Origin: Dugong dugon
Lineage: Eukaryota; Chordata; Mammalia; Sirenia; Dugongidae
DNA length: 64,000 nucleotides
Assembly (NCBI GenBank): GCA_030035585.1
Contig: CM057481.1
Span: forward strand, 56,925,128-56,989,127
Direction: 5' to 3'
Positions 33,561-45,961 of this stretch are shown here, one piece after another; the first letter of the stretch is position 1; every line of letters begins with the position of its first letter. Both the position numbers and the translations under genes were made by a program. Below the pieces are notes generated by a model. That model did no database searches. It was not told the origin of the DNA and saw nothing but the letters and a program-made list of their open reading frames with translations.

Positions 33561-34420
33561 ACTTGGTATGCTCGTGGTGTTTGCCTGCTCCTGCCTTATG
33601 AAAGAGGCGATTTTTCAAGCTTAGGCAAATGTGGCAGAGCCCAGGGTCTGCCTGTGTCTCATTTTTTCTCATCACGTCACTTGTTTTAACCGATTTGAGA
33701 AAATGAGATTATGTTTTTTTTTTTTCCTTTTTGCTCATATATCCGACATATATTTATTTATTTGCTCATTTAGGGGTGGATTGTCACAGATAACTGGCCC
33801 TGATTTCTCTCGTTCTCATACACATTTCATTAGTGTCCCCGAAGATTTAAGACCCACAAAGGAAAATATCCCAACTCTCATCAAAAAAGGCATATATTCA
33901 CCCTTAAAATCAAAACAGAAGATTGTATTAAGGAGTCTGACTGGAATAATCTAGAATACTGCTGTGACCAAGATCTATCACTTTAATCTCTGCCACTATT
34001 GTCGAAAAACCAAAACAGGTGAATAAATGTTTTACATAGAACCACTGGATGTTCAGCTCAGTATCATTTTAATCTTTCTGCAGCTAGAGAGGGGTATTTA
34101 TAGCTTCTTCATGTCATCAATGAAGCAGAAATGGGTCTCAAATGTATAAGCACTTGGGGTTAAACCTGGTTTCAGTGCTGTAGTTTCTTGAGGTGTTTGA
34201 TGTACAGACGGACCACACGCTGGTGATAATAAGCAATTTCTAAGGATAGGCAATGGAGAAAACAAATATTGAGTTTAATTTCAGTCAAACTCTATTGATC
34301 TATTTCTCAGTTGAAAATTGTTTTAATGATAAGCCTTACCTTCAAATATAGGCATGACTTTACTTATTACATGCAGTGTAGCCAGAACCCTTCACCAAAA
34401 ATCATATACTAACTAACTAT
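33561..34420. other. Non-coding sequence
   Basis: Nothing recognised apart from a T-run at about 33715-33726. Confidence 0.4.
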
Positions 34421-34462
34421 GGTGTTGCTATGAGTTGGAATCAACTCAATGGCAACTGGTTA
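34421..34462 (+). mobile_element. AfroSINE tail fragment
   Basis: 'ggtgttgctatgagttggaatcaactcaatggcaactggtt' is the last 40 bases of an AfroSINE; the rest was never inserted or is lost. Confidence 0.75.
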
Positions 34463-34526
34463 ATAGAGACAATATGTGTTAAAGCTCATTGCAAACTCTG
34501 CTCTATTTCTTGCTTATATGCATAAA

Positions 34527-34692
34527 ACCAAAACCAAACCCATTGCCGTCCAGTCGATTCCGACTCATAGCAACCCTACAGGACAGAGTAGCACTGCCCT
34601 ATAGAGTTTTCAAGGAGTGCCTGGTGGATTCGAACTGCCAACCTTTTGGTTAACAGCTGTAGCTCTTAACCACTACACCACCAGGGTTTCCT
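34527..34692 (-). mobile_element. AfroSINE, antisense, well preserved
   Basis: It has 'aaacccattgccgtccagtcgattccgactcatagc', 'ctggtggattcgaactgccaacc' and 'ccactacaccaccagggtttcc'. The duplication 'cttatatgcataaa' (34513-34526) and 'cttacatgcataaa' (34693-34706) is 13 of 14. It is among the copies closest to consensus and so probably young. Confidence 0.93.
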
Positions 34693-34884
34693 CTTACATG
34701 CATAAAGGGTAAAATAAGACAGCATTTGATGATATATTCTAGTCATTACAACATAGTTTACAAAAACAACAGCAACATGAAACAGAGTTTTTATCCTGGG
34801 TATGTGGTTTATTAGCTGTGTGAATAGCAAATATTTACACACTCAACCTCCATGATATGCAAGTTTGTCATCTATTAGGTGGGG

Positions 34885-35085
34885 ACGTCAGTAATTGCTG
34901 ATATTTATGAAGAACTTTACAGTTTACGAGGCACTGCCACCGTTACTTTATTTGCAGACCCGCAATATTCCCAGGTGGGGAATAGGATTCAGAGAAGCGA
35001 AGTGACTTGCCCAAGGTCATGTCACTAATGTTAAGCGACACTGAAGGTGGCTAGACTCAGGTCTTCTGACCCCCAGTCCTGACCT
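34885..35085 (-). mobile_element. MIR SINE, antisense
   Basis: 'agagaagcgaagtgacttgcccaaggtcatgtcac' is the reversed MIR core. Confidence 0.75.
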
Positions 35086-35274
35086 TTTTGGTTCCTCTTT
35101 CACTGCACGCCACCATTCACCAGTATGCCGTGCCCACCTCTCAGAATGGATTTGCAGTTCAAATCAGTCCCTTATACAGACGTAACTTGAAAATTTTTCA
35201 CACTCTAGGTTTAGGGTTCACACCTCCTCAAAGATCTAGCTGGCATGATTATTCTGTGCATTGTATCCTCCTGT

Positions 35275-35480
35275 GGGCATGGGTTCTGGCTATGAAATCA
35301 GACCGACCTGATATCCAAGGCAGCTACTAGCGGTGTGGTCTCAAGTCATCCAGCCCCTCGGAACTTCAGTTTCCTGGGCAAAAAGGGGGGAATTACACCC
35401 ACCTGTTAACAAGGACTAAGCTAGACGATGTGAATTCACCCTGCGAGCAGCGTCTGAAACACTCAAAATTAATAGTTGTT
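35275..35480 (+). mobile_element. MIR SINE, sense, diverged
   Basis: 'gggttctggctatgaaatcagac', 'ctcggaacttcagtttcctgggc' and 'gggaattacacccacctgtt' follow MIR order. Confidence 0.55.
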
Positions 35481-35789
35481 TTTATTACGAATTCTTATTG
35501 TTGAGTATTACGATGAATGCAAATTCCCCGCGTTACTTGTATGGCTACGTAACAAGTCAAAGACGTTCTTCCCAGAACAGTGGGGTGATTAACTGATTGG
35601 AGGTAATGTTGGAATCTCAGAATTCACCTTTGTTTTTCCTCCACCTCAGCACTGAAGCCTCTGAATCTGGCGGTTCCCACTCCAGGCTCAGGACACTCCA
35701 TGCACAAATACAAGCGCTCAGCAGCAGCAGAACGGTTCCCATGCCCACCTGCAGGGGCACCAGCGCCCCCTCGCCATCCCTTCCCGATC

Positions 35790-36290
35790 CAAGGCGTGGG
35801 GAATGAGGGCAAATAGGGCCGGGAGGTAGCCCCCAACCGCAGCCCCAAGCTCCGGCCGCTCCCCGCCCCTCATCCCGGACCGCCGGAGCTTCAGTAACGG
35901 GTAGGTTTGCGCGCTTCCTGCAGCCCGGTGCCGCGTGCGGAGAACCCCGGCTGCACCCGCGCTATTTTGACCCTGCCTCCAGCCTGGAAGCAGAGCCCCG
36001 GGAGGTGTTTCTGGAGGACTGTGCTGAAGAGCCAGGATTGGTGCCCAGACTGGCTGCGGAGCCAGGAAAAGGCAAAGGCGTAGACACCGGACCGTGCAGC
36101 GGTGGCAGCCGCGCGGATGGGAAGCGGCCAGGCAGGCATTTGGAGGAGGCACACGGAGGACTAGGAGCATCTGAGAACTAGGATCTGGAGCTTGGGCACA
36201 ACTGGTCCCCAAGAGCCCGGACTCGGCTGCCGGGGACGGGGCGGGTGGGGCCGGTGAAGGTGGGGGTGGAGTAAAAGGATGTAAAGGCGG
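35790..36290. promoter_or_regulatory. CpG island in the TAFA1 intron
   Basis: The densest 120 bases (35821-35940) contain 14 CpGs by my count, against nearly none per 120 bases in most of the window. The high CpG density continues at lower level to about 36290. No TATA box was seen. TAFA1 is read from right to left, so the island is about 0.9 kb downstream of the signal-peptide exon. It could be an internal promoter, an antisense promoter, or an enhancer-like island. The long minus-strand frame 35718-36461 is a by-product of GC content. Confidence 0.75.
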
Positions 36291-36515
36291 AAGCGAAACA
36301 GAAAATGGAAGAAATCTTTCCGAGAACCAATGAAGGTAGGGGAACAGTAATGAACAAGCTGGCGAGGTAAAGGAGAGAAAAATCCAGATTGAAGAGTGAG
36401 GCCATATGCTTTGACGGCAAAGATGAAGAAAGCAAAAATGCGTGCGGGACTGAAAATTCAATACAGGGGGGAAAATTAAGCTAAAGAGAACTTGCCACCG
36501 AAACTGTCAAGAGAA

Positions 36516-36518
<3 letters not shown>

Positions 36519-36548
<30 letters not shown>
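36519..36548. repeat. (TA)n microsatellite
   Basis: About 15 TA units between the CpG island and the TAFA1 exon. Confidence 0.95.
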
Positions 36549-36552
<4 letters not shown>

Positions 36553-37083
36553 CCACCGAGCATACTGGAAGAACAAAACGTGAAGGAAGGGAGAAAGGAA
36601 AGCTGGCAATTTAAACCAGACAAGAAATAGTAAGTTACTTTTTAATTCTTTTTTCACTGACAACTTATTTCCAAAGTTTTGCGACTATCACCTCCACAAA
36701 ACAGCCACATGCAGACAGGGACTGCAGCATCTATACTAGGCACAAAGGCACCCCGAAATACACACACATTCTTTTTACCAACCACAAAGATCATATTTTG
36801 TCCCCCTCTGAAATATTCTGGAGTCTTGAAAGTTATCCGACCTTTGCAGAATATTTTGCTACTAGCCAAAGCATCCAAAAACAAATGGCTTCTACTTTTC
36901 AAGGTGTGTTTGTGGGAGATGGGAAGACTCTTAGTGAAAAACCACCTCTTCCCAGAAGTTAACAGAAATAATTCCAAGGCGTTTTAGCATCCCCACTGCC
37001 CGCAAAGCATCCAGCCAACACTATGTCTTGGAATTCAAAGGCAAGCTGCCCACATTATAAGTGCTTTCTGTCACTTGCACTCA

Positions 37084-37269
<186 letters not shown>

Positions 37270-37285
37270 CTAAAGAGAACATTAG
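37270..37285 (-). promoter_or_regulatory. Likely splice acceptor before the TAFA1 start codon
   Basis: On the minus strand the pyrimidine-rich 'tgttctctttag' lies three bases before the ATG. It implies that a non-coding first exon and the true promoter lie to the right (above 37.3 kb). An alternative is that the 5' UTR continues unspliced through this point. Confidence 0.55.
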
Positions 37286-40200
37286 ACAGGGAGGATCATA
37301 CCCAGCTTCAAGCCCCCAGCTCAGCCAGTCCCACTGAAGAAGGAAGGGAGGTCTCAGACGTCTTGTTCCTTTGATACTTTGCTGGCTAGAATTAATATTC
37401 CAGCAGAGGTCATGCCGTGAAGTGGGACTGAGGGAAATGCTCTCTAGGAGATCATAGATTAATCTTAGAAATTCTATAAAACAAAACTCTAAGGATTGCC
37501 AAAATACAAAAATAAAGTTTTTGACTATCAGGTAGTTTGAAACATTACCTGATAGTCTGAAATGCTGACTAAAAATCACGCTTTATACAATGATCTTTAA
37601 ACTATAGTGATCCCAGGCATTGAAAAGCTGCATTCTCCTGTTCTCATTCTAACTTCATTGCAAGTCTGACATAAGCCTGGGAGGAAAGAGTGGGTTCTTT
37701 TTTTTTTTAAATTCTACAGTCATGAATTTTTAATCACAATGCTGTCTTCTAAACTAAGTAATCATTTCTCAGAGGCATGTTGTAATCCCCTGATAGAACC
37801 AGTCTTTTTGGCTGGACTTAAGATCAGAAAGAATTGTCTTCAGCCAGAATGAGTTTTAGAGGCAAGATCTATGCTTCTATTATAAAGCAAGCCATAATTT
37901 ACAAGACTGCTTTTCTTCCTAAGATTCCATTGTGGCATTTGCTGTATACTGTTGATGAATATGCATATACAGGTGGTACATGTATTTTTGGATGAGCATA
38001 TACCTTTTCTCAGGCACCGAAACTTTGACAGTCTTATCTGCACCTACAAGGATCTTAGGAGCTACAAGGCTCAACTGCGCTACATATTGTCCAATTTCTC
38101 AAACAACACCTTATGCTGCATTTCATATTGCCAAATTAATCAAACTTGAGGCATCTTCCTTATTCATCCAGTGATAGGGAAGCATTTTCTATGCAAGAAT
38201 CTAGTTAACTACATGCTTTTTTCTTAAGGAGAGAGGGCTTTGGAATCAAGATTGTTTCTGTCTTTTCTTTTCCACTGTCAAATCATACCCTTCAAGAATT
38301 TCAACTATACATTTAAAATCTACTAGTGACCTCCCCGTATGTCTCCTTTACTCATGAAAATTGGTACTCTTTCCGTAATCATGATGTTCAGAAAGCAAAA
38401 ATGTGCGTTATATTCGTGCACATAACAGGATAATTCATGGGTTTTAGGAGGGAGATGCAGTCTTTGAGAAGGATTTTTAGGACTATAATAGATAAATGGT
38501 GACAACCATAATTAATGCAAAGTAGGAAAACATTATTTTCAACAGCATGGTGCCATTCATGCCCAGGTCTGTGATTCAGATGGACCATTCACTTTGTAAT
38601 TAGTTTCACTGCCCACTGTTTACTTTGTATACAACATACTTTGCCTCACTGTTTTGAGAACTATCAGTATAACATGGATGCATTCTCTTCAGTGGAGACA
38701 AAACAGCAATATCCCTCCTGTGAATCCTAAAATGAAGTGCATCTTGGGGCCATTTTTTTAGAATACCTTGCAAATTATAGAAAGACAAAAAGCAAAGGCA
38801 ACTGTGGCATGCGTTGACTGCTTGTGAATTTCAGTTAAAACCTACTAGAAAGGAAACTTGAAACACATCCTAGCACAATCAAAACTTGACAGTTTTTCAA
38901 TGACGCTGCTTTCTCTTGCTTATTTCTTCACCCACACAGATCTTAGCACTCAAAAAGATTACTGTGACTTTACATTTGAAATATTTTCCTTCCTTGTTTT
39001 TTCTCTTCATTTAACTTTCTTTAATTCTCAGCATTATTTCCAAGGTTCCTGACTATCTCTCACCCCTCATTCTAGTTACCAAGAGGCTGTCTCTGTGTTA
39101 ATAGGTGTTCCTCCCAAATAGTGCATCCATCCTTACATAGTTCTCTAGGTATGACTGAATAGGTTTCAAATCTGTTTTCTGAGTCTTCAATCCTAAATAG
39201 GCTTCTTACCTGAAAAATCCAGCCAAGAGCAGAGAACTCTATTAGTGTTCATTGGAAAGATCTAACACTTTTTAAAATCCATCTGTGCCACAATAGGAGA
39301 TTTTTGAAAAACAGCTTCCCAATAATCTTCTTTATGAGGATTTAGAAAAAATTTTTTTTTTCCTCTCTTCCAATCCTATTTCCACAGTTCAGAAGACATC
39401 AGGTTCATTCAGACTGTATTGTCAGAAAAGGAGCCAAGGTTTGAGAGGTGGAAACCTTGTCATTTTCACCTTTAAATCATTTCCTGGCGTCACCTCTGCC
39501 TGGCGAGAGCTTTGAAGTGACGGTGAGGTAATGTGTAGTTTTCTGATGAGATTTAGTTTATAGTCAGTGGCGGACCATCCCCACTCCAGGGCGTTCCGGG
39601 CAGAGTAAGGCAGCCAAATGCAGGAGCAGGGCTGCTAAACGATGCTGTAAGTAACAGTAGTCTCTTTCAATATATCGCTCCTCTGTAAAGTATCATGTCT
39701 TAAAGTGACACTACCCTCTGTTACAGCTACAGTGAATGGTAATACCTGGCCACTAACTCTTCCAAAACTCACGCGGCGCTTTAACACTATATTGTCTGAC
39801 ATGCTATGTTAGAGCTTTTACTGATACCATTCGTTTGCCAAAAGAGGAACGAGGAAAGGAGAAACAAAAGAAAAAAAGCATTCTGCAAATTATCAACAAT
39901 GTTAATGGGTATGAGACTTCTAACAGTAAATGGGAAAGTGAAATATGAGCATTTCTTACCTCTTAATGTTCTTTTAACCAGTAAGTTAACCAACAATGTC
40001 ATTAGATTTATACAGATTTAAGGCTTTCAGTTGTTTTGGCAGCTATGTCTGGGAATATGATACATCTGAAATGCAATATAAATGTTTATATGCATCAACC
40101 CAATAAAAACCTTCTGAGTCTTTTTTAAACATGTTTAATAAAGAGAAATATGTAATTTTCAACACTGGAGACTGGTTTTGATGAAGAAACATATTCAAAG

Positions 40201-40399
40201 CACTTTTTCTTTCCTAATTCCCTTCAAACAATCTGCTGGAAATGGTGGGAGACACTCAGTTATTCAATGTCTAGTTTCTAGTACTGTGGTTTGAACCTTT
40301 TTCTTCAGAAATATAGGGCAATTTTCCCTAAATATCAATGGTGCATGTAAGGTGATCTAGTTTCCATTTATAGATGGCACTAGCAATAATTCTCTGATA
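37286..40399. other. Repeat-poor sequence upstream of the TAFA1 exon
   Basis: About 3 kb with almost no recognisable repeats. A slightly GC-rich block at 39470-39640 ('ttcctggcgtcacctctgcctggcgag') could be regulatory. I could not identify a first exon or TSS. Confidence 0.45.
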
Positions 40400-40525
40400 T
40401 ACACATTCAGTTATTCCACAAATCGTAAAGTACCTACTATGTTTTACATGCTGGGGACAAAGCAGAGAACAAGATTAATGAGATCTCCACCCTCACTGAT
40501 CATGCTATCTACTCTTTTATGTCAT
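40400..40525 (-). mobile_element. L2 LINE 3' end, antisense
   Basis: 'ttattccacaaatcgtaaagtacctactatg' then 'gctggggacaaagcagagaacaag' is the reversed L2 3' end. Confidence 0.65.
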
Positions 40526-40968
40526 GAACCTCAATTTTCAACATCAAGCTATTTCTCATAATTTTCCTTCCTCAAACATCTTTTGAATTTTGTCAGAACA
40601 CTCTCTTGCTTTTCACAGGAATTATACAGAAGGTTCAATTCTGCAAGCATCTTTGGAAGCCATTCTCCTTTCTCATGTTATGCACAGGCAGAGAGTGAGG
40701 GGTGCTTTAGACTCATCAATCTTTCCCTCTGGTCTTGCACATTGCACAATACACACAAAATAGCTCTTTGTAACACAACAACTGTGCGTGAAACCTTACC
40801 ACTAAGCATGTCAAGATAATAATAACGCTAATCTCACAGTTAAAAATAAGAATGTCAAAGTTGTAGTTAATATTTCATGCTTCATTTCCGTGGTTTATTA
40901 TGGTTGTGTCAGTGAGTATATACAGAAAGTTTACACGGACTATTGCAGTGTCAAGACAAAAATAATAA

Positions 40969-41158
40969 GTTGTTGTTAGTTGCCATCAAGTCAATTCCAA
41001 CTCATGGTGACCCTACGTGTTATAGAGTAGAACTGCTCCAAAGGGTTTTCTTGAGTGTAACTTTAATGAAAGCAGATCGCCAGGGCTTTTCTTCCACAGT
41101 ACCAATGTGTGGGTTCAAACTGCCAACCTTTAGGTTAGTAGTTTGCGCCACCTAGGAT
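40969..41158 (-). mobile_element. AfroSINE, antisense
   Basis: It has 'gttgttgttagttgccatcaag', 'ctccaaagggttttcttgag' and 'gggttcaaactgccaacc', ending 'gcgccacctagga'. Confidence 0.87.
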
Positions 41159-41204
41159 CTTTAAGAAGAGCAGCAGCAGCAGGAGCTAATTTCCATTGAA
41201 ACTT

Positions 41205-41460
41205 CACCACATACTAGCACTTTTCTAAGTACGTTGCTTGTAAAATATAACTTGATCCTTTTTACTCACTCATAAGGTAGGTATTATTATTATTCTCATT
41301 TCACAGACAGGAAACCTAAGATGGTATAGGGAGGTTACAGAACTTGCTCAAGGTAATACAGCTGTTAAGTGTATTTCAAATGTATATGAAACTAAGCAGG
41401 CTTCAAACCCAATGGTGTGGCTCAGGAGCCCATCTCTTAAACACTTGGATAAAATGCTTA
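41205..41460 (-). mobile_element. MIR SINE, antisense
   Basis: 'ctcatttcacagacaggaaacc' and 'acagaacttgctcaaggtaatacagctg' are the reversed MIR core; 'gcttcaaacccaatgg' is its B-box end. Confidence 0.75.
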
Positions 41461-42109
41461 ATGGAAAAACCAACAAAAGAGTTAACCACTAAGTATTCTT
41501 CTGTCCTTAACGTTAGGTAAGACTCAAAAAATTATTATTCATTCGACAGGTACATGTTAAGCACATGCCAGGCATTTGAAATTTACAAGTGAGTAAGAGA
41601 GTCTTGCCCCATGATTGCTACTGTTCTTGTTTTTACTATGCTAATGAATTAAAATTAAAATAAAATTCAGATTTGCTAATAAAGGCTACTATTTCGAAAA
41701 ACTGTATTTTTTTTTTTATTTCTAGGGATTAAATTAAGGGTCAACACAGTTATTCAACTGTGCTTCAATTCATTTTCATAAATGAAAACACCTACTAATG
41801 GATTATGTTCAAAGTACTCAGCATTGTTGGGAATTTAAAAAAATAATAATAATAAAGACTAAAAGAAAATACTTGGTCTTTCAGGCTTATGTTACTTTCT
41901 ATACATGTATATATCAGGACAAGAGCATCAGCATAGTTTCATTTATTTTTCTCCCAGATACCCTGTAGTCCATGGCATTTCAGCTAATGATCATTTGTCC
42001 TAATAGTATAAACATCAACAGATACTGGTCTTTAATGGACATTTCGTTCTTTTCCCCAACTCAGAGCAAAACTACTAACACCTTTCAAAGAAGCCAAATC
42101 TTTCCTTCT

Positions 42110-42440
42110 TCTGGGAATGGTAGGATTACACTTCTTGACCACTTTATGGTTGGGTGGGCCATAAAGTTCTAGCCAATGAGGTTTCGGTACAACTGATGGC
42201 ATCGTTTGAGACTGGAGCATTTAACTGTCAGTGTGACAACCTCCAGATCTCTCTTTGCTTCTGGAACAGGGACTCGCTGCACTATCAGCCTGGATCCTGA
42301 GTGATTATAATGAGTAGAGGACCTCCCTCCCCTCTACCAGCCCATGATGGATTACGTAGTGAGCACGAAATAGTTTTTTGTTTAATTTAGGGGTTATTTG
42401 TTATTGCAGTACACCCTAGTCTATCCTGGCTGATGAGAAC
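42110..42440 (+). repeat. Ancient interspersed repeat, same family as 16960-17312
   Basis: 'agccaatgaggtttcgg' and 'ggttatttgttattgcagtacaccctagtctatcctgg' correspond to sequence at 17045 and 17268-17305. Confidence 0.5.
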
Positions 42441-42459
42441 TTTAACCTGTATTATCTAT

Positions 42460-42560
42460 TCATTAACAGAATTCTTATGTTCCATGCACTGCCCTAGGCC
42501 CTGAAGAGATGGTGGTATATACATCAAAGTTCCTGCCCACACAGAGTCCCCTGAAATAGA
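42460..42560 (-). mobile_element. L2 LINE fragment, antisense
   Basis: 'attcttatgttccatgcactgccctaggccctg' resembles the reversed L2 3' region. Confidence 0.5.
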
Positions 42561-45540
42561 AATCCATTGGAGATTTTTGATCAGGGCAGTGATAAATCCA
42601 AACCATTGATTTTTGGAGTTGGAATCCCTTAGAGGTCTTGTAAGCCAGGAGTCAGAAGCTGATTGTTTATATGACCCCCGGTCATCTCTGTTCAGCCATT
42701 TGGTTATGCCTGAGCAGTGTTTTAAAAGGCAACAAGCTATAACACCACTAATCTAGCTCATCCAGTTTCATGAATTCAAGATACCCTAAGCATTTGGGTA
42801 TTTAAACCACGATCGGAGTCAAACTACTGAAGATATACATCATAAACATGGTATATATGTATATGCATACTTGAGTATGTAAAAAAAGAGAAAGAAAATT
42901 CTACTTATCGGAAGAATTCCTCCCATGGAGAAACTGCTGTAAATCCAGAAGGCTTTATGAAGGTACCTGGGGTGAGGTAAGGCACTCAGAACGCTTAAAT
43001 AACCAAGACTATTCAACAAGCTGCACTGCATAATAAAAGGGGCAGGGTTGGGTATACAGGATGTAGGAGGGTGGAAACCTAATTCTAGAGAGGAGACAAA
43101 TGGTGGGGCAGAGAAGCAGAGATAGAGAGAAACCCGTTAGAGATGCAGGAAGGGAAAGACTGAGGAGAACAGAAATGTCTGACGGGGATTTCTTAGTGGA
43201 AAACTGCATTCTGTGGTGGTATATGACTCCTCCCTCTGTCTCTCCAAATGGTTATAAAAGTCTTTAAAAAGAAAAAGAAAAAAAACTCACATATGCTTAG
43301 TGTGATTAACTTACCTGGGAAACCGATTGAAGTGACTGATGCCTGCACCTTGGTCAAAATTATAACCAAAAAACCCACAGCCATCTAGTCAATTCAGATT
43401 CATAGCGACCCAATACCATGTACTTACTTGAGGGCAGAAAAGCTTTATTCCCCTGATTACCACACTTTTCATTTCTTGGTATTCTAAATGAAATCTGTCC
43501 TTAATTTAGTTTAAGAACAAGCCACTTAATAATTTGGATAATTTTAATTCACAAATGTATGAAAAGAAATTGAGATGCAAGATTTTATGTCTATACTTAT
43601 TTCTAAATTGAAAAACAACTGAAGGAATTTAAATAAATTACATCTGGACTGAGAAACATGCCAAGTTTCAGTCCAATGCAAATTAAAGTGGCTTAGATGT
43701 AAATCATTTACATCAGTTCTAAGTGTTTCTCGAAATAACACATTTTGGTTATGATTTCACAACCCTGATATTTTTCTCCTTCCATTTCAATTGGCTAACG
43801 AAAATGGAGGCATATATGAAAAGATCACTGTCACTGGCACTGTAACGCATATGCCTTCTATAGCACTTAAGCTCGATTTCTCTTTTCTGTAGTTATTGGG
43901 GCTACTCAACAGTTGGTTGGCAATGCCTTATTTTAAATATCTGAGTATGTGAAGACAATAGACCTTTTCTCTTGACTAAGTAATAATGTTACCCTATCTT
44001 TCTCCGATAGCCAAAATGCATAAACAATTTGTATTATATAATTTTTTTTTCTAGAACTCATCTGAAATTTCCCCACCGATCATGAAGCCCTACTACAGTG
44101 TCCCCCACCAGACACCTAACAATATACCTAAGCTTTCTCATTAGTTGGTTGTACCTTTGGGACCTAAATGAAGTGTGTATAATTGACTTATTTACTTTTC
44201 TATTTTGTATGCTGTCTTGTTTCAAAAGACATTTAAGTTAAAAGAGAGGGAAAAGATGATTAAGAGAAATTAAATGAAGCACAACTACAGTAACAACCAG
44301 AGAACAGGAATGGATAATGATGATGATGATATTATATTAATACCTTTTTTATCAATTGATTTATTATATGACAAGCACTGGACAGTACCTTTACATGCAG
44401 TGTTTCATTTAATACTAAAAAAAAAAAAAAAATGCTAGTAGGACCATATTATAATGATCTGTTTTATGAATTAAAAAAAGCAAAGTTCACAGAAATTAGT
44501 CATTAAACTAATGTCACTCCTTTAAGTAATGCTGAAGAAATATGGTTCAGATTCATCTTTGATTCCAGGGCCTAAGCTCTAAGCAACCAAATTCTAGGCA
44601 AGCAAAATTAGCAATAAACAATAAATTTTAAGTGATAAAGATGAGACAAAAGGCCGAGTTAGTAAAGTCAAATGACCCAGACATGAAGTTAATACATAAA
44701 TGCACACTATCAACTGAAACACAGAAAGCAGCAATTTGACTAAGCTTCCTAGCAGTGGATGTGAAGAAAGCAACAATTACTTCCTTAAAATTTGCAGCAT
44801 ATACAAGGTAACGACAACAAAAACAAACAAAAAATTACCATTCAAGAAAGAATGAAAACCACTGGTAGTAAGCAGAGAATAAGCAGAATTGGGACAGACT
44901 AAATCATAGTCTATGAAACCGGTGATACTCAATACTATAATTTTGCTCTCTATACACAGAGAAGAATGTTCTCTGTAGAATGCTCAGAAAGGGGAAAGAC
45001 AAGATTTTTCTTAGGCTGGAAGAAAAGGTAACCTTCACGTAAAAGTCTCATTTTTCACCCCCAGCAGGCTATCTCTACAATTACTCTATCAACTATAATT
45101 CCTCATTGCCTATCTTGTCTGTTTTCCAGGCAGAAGAAAAAGAAAGAATAAGGTTATTTCTTTTGTTCTTCCACTTCTCATTTCTTTATTCTCCTTTTAG
45201 AAGGAAGAGAAAGTAGAAATCACAACAGCTTCACCTCTTTCTCTCTAACCAAAGAAATAAATATACTGACTAGGTGGTCTCTTTATTTCAAGAATATGAA
45301 CATATATTATAAGCCCATAAAATTCATGAAAATGACTGCTTTGGTAATAATAAAAACAATAGCATGATTTCTTTGGTTTATAAAGACTCTCAGATCCAAA
45401 TGAATGCATAATCACTGTCAACCAAACCCACTCTGATCTAAGAAATGGCCCTTCACACACTAAATGGTTTGAGTCAAAAAAAGAAGACTCTTGCTATCTC
45501 CCTGTCCATGAACTCCCACCTCCAATCAGTTACTGAAAAA
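42561..45540. other. Mostly unique non-coding sequence
   Basis: Contains an AfroSINE scrap (listed) and a diverged antisense MIR at about 44335-44560 ('gacaagcactggacagtacctttacatgcag'). A GAT triplet run is at 44317-44330 and an A-run at 44420-44434. Confidence 0.4.
43363..43411 (-). mobile_element. AfroSINE fragment, antisense
   Basis: 'aaaaacccacagccatctagtcaattcagattcatagcgaccc' is the reversed SINE 3' end only. Confidence 0.7.
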
Positions 45541-45957
45541 CAAAACCAAAGCCATTGCCATCGAGTTGATTCTGATTCATGGTGACCCCATGTGTTACAG
45601 AGTAGAACTGTTCCATAGGATTTTCTTGGATGTAATCTTTAGGGAAGGAGTCTTGGTGACTCAGTTGTTAAGCGCTGGGCTGCTAACCACAAAGTCAGCA
45701 GTTTGAACCCACCCAGCGGGTCCACTGGAGAAAAGACCAGGTGATCTGCTCCTGTAGAGATTACAGCCTATAAAGCCCCATGGTTTACTCTGTCACATGG
45801 GGTCGCTATGAGTCGATATAGACTCGACAGCACCTAACAACAACAACAATCATTACAGAAGCTGATTGCTAGGCGTTTCTTCCTCAGTGTTGCTGGGTGG
45901 GTTTGAACCACCAACCTTAGGTTAGTAGTTGACACCGACCCCTTGCACCACCCACTA
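45541..45957 (-). mobile_element. AfroSINE, antisense, split by another AfroSINE
   Basis: Left half 45541-45641 ('aaaccaaagccattgccatcgagttgattc' to 'gatgtaatctttag') and right half 45848-45957 ('gaagctgattgctaggcg' to 'gcaccaccca') join into one long-form SINE when the insert is removed. Confidence 0.9.
45642..45847 (+). mobile_element. AfroSINE, sense, inserted in an AfroSINE
   Basis: It has head 'gactcagttgttaagcgctgggctgctaacc', 'cacccagcgggtccactggag', 'ggggtcgctatgagtcgatatagactcgacagc' and tail 'acctaacaacaacaa'. Duplication 'aatcttta' (45634-45641) and 'aatcatta' (45848-45855), 7 of 8. Confidence 0.9.
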
Positions 45958-45961
45958 GTGC

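Noticed and set aside
35718..36461. 247-codon open frame on the minus strand
   Set aside because: It lies over the CpG island, has no recognisable domain or splice context, and other frames there are also long. GC-rich DNA lacks stops by chance.
39590..39660. Possible plus-strand donor 'gctgtaagtaac' near a GC-rich block as an antisense exon
   Set aside because: A single donor-like match is expected by chance, and no exon body or TSS could be supported.
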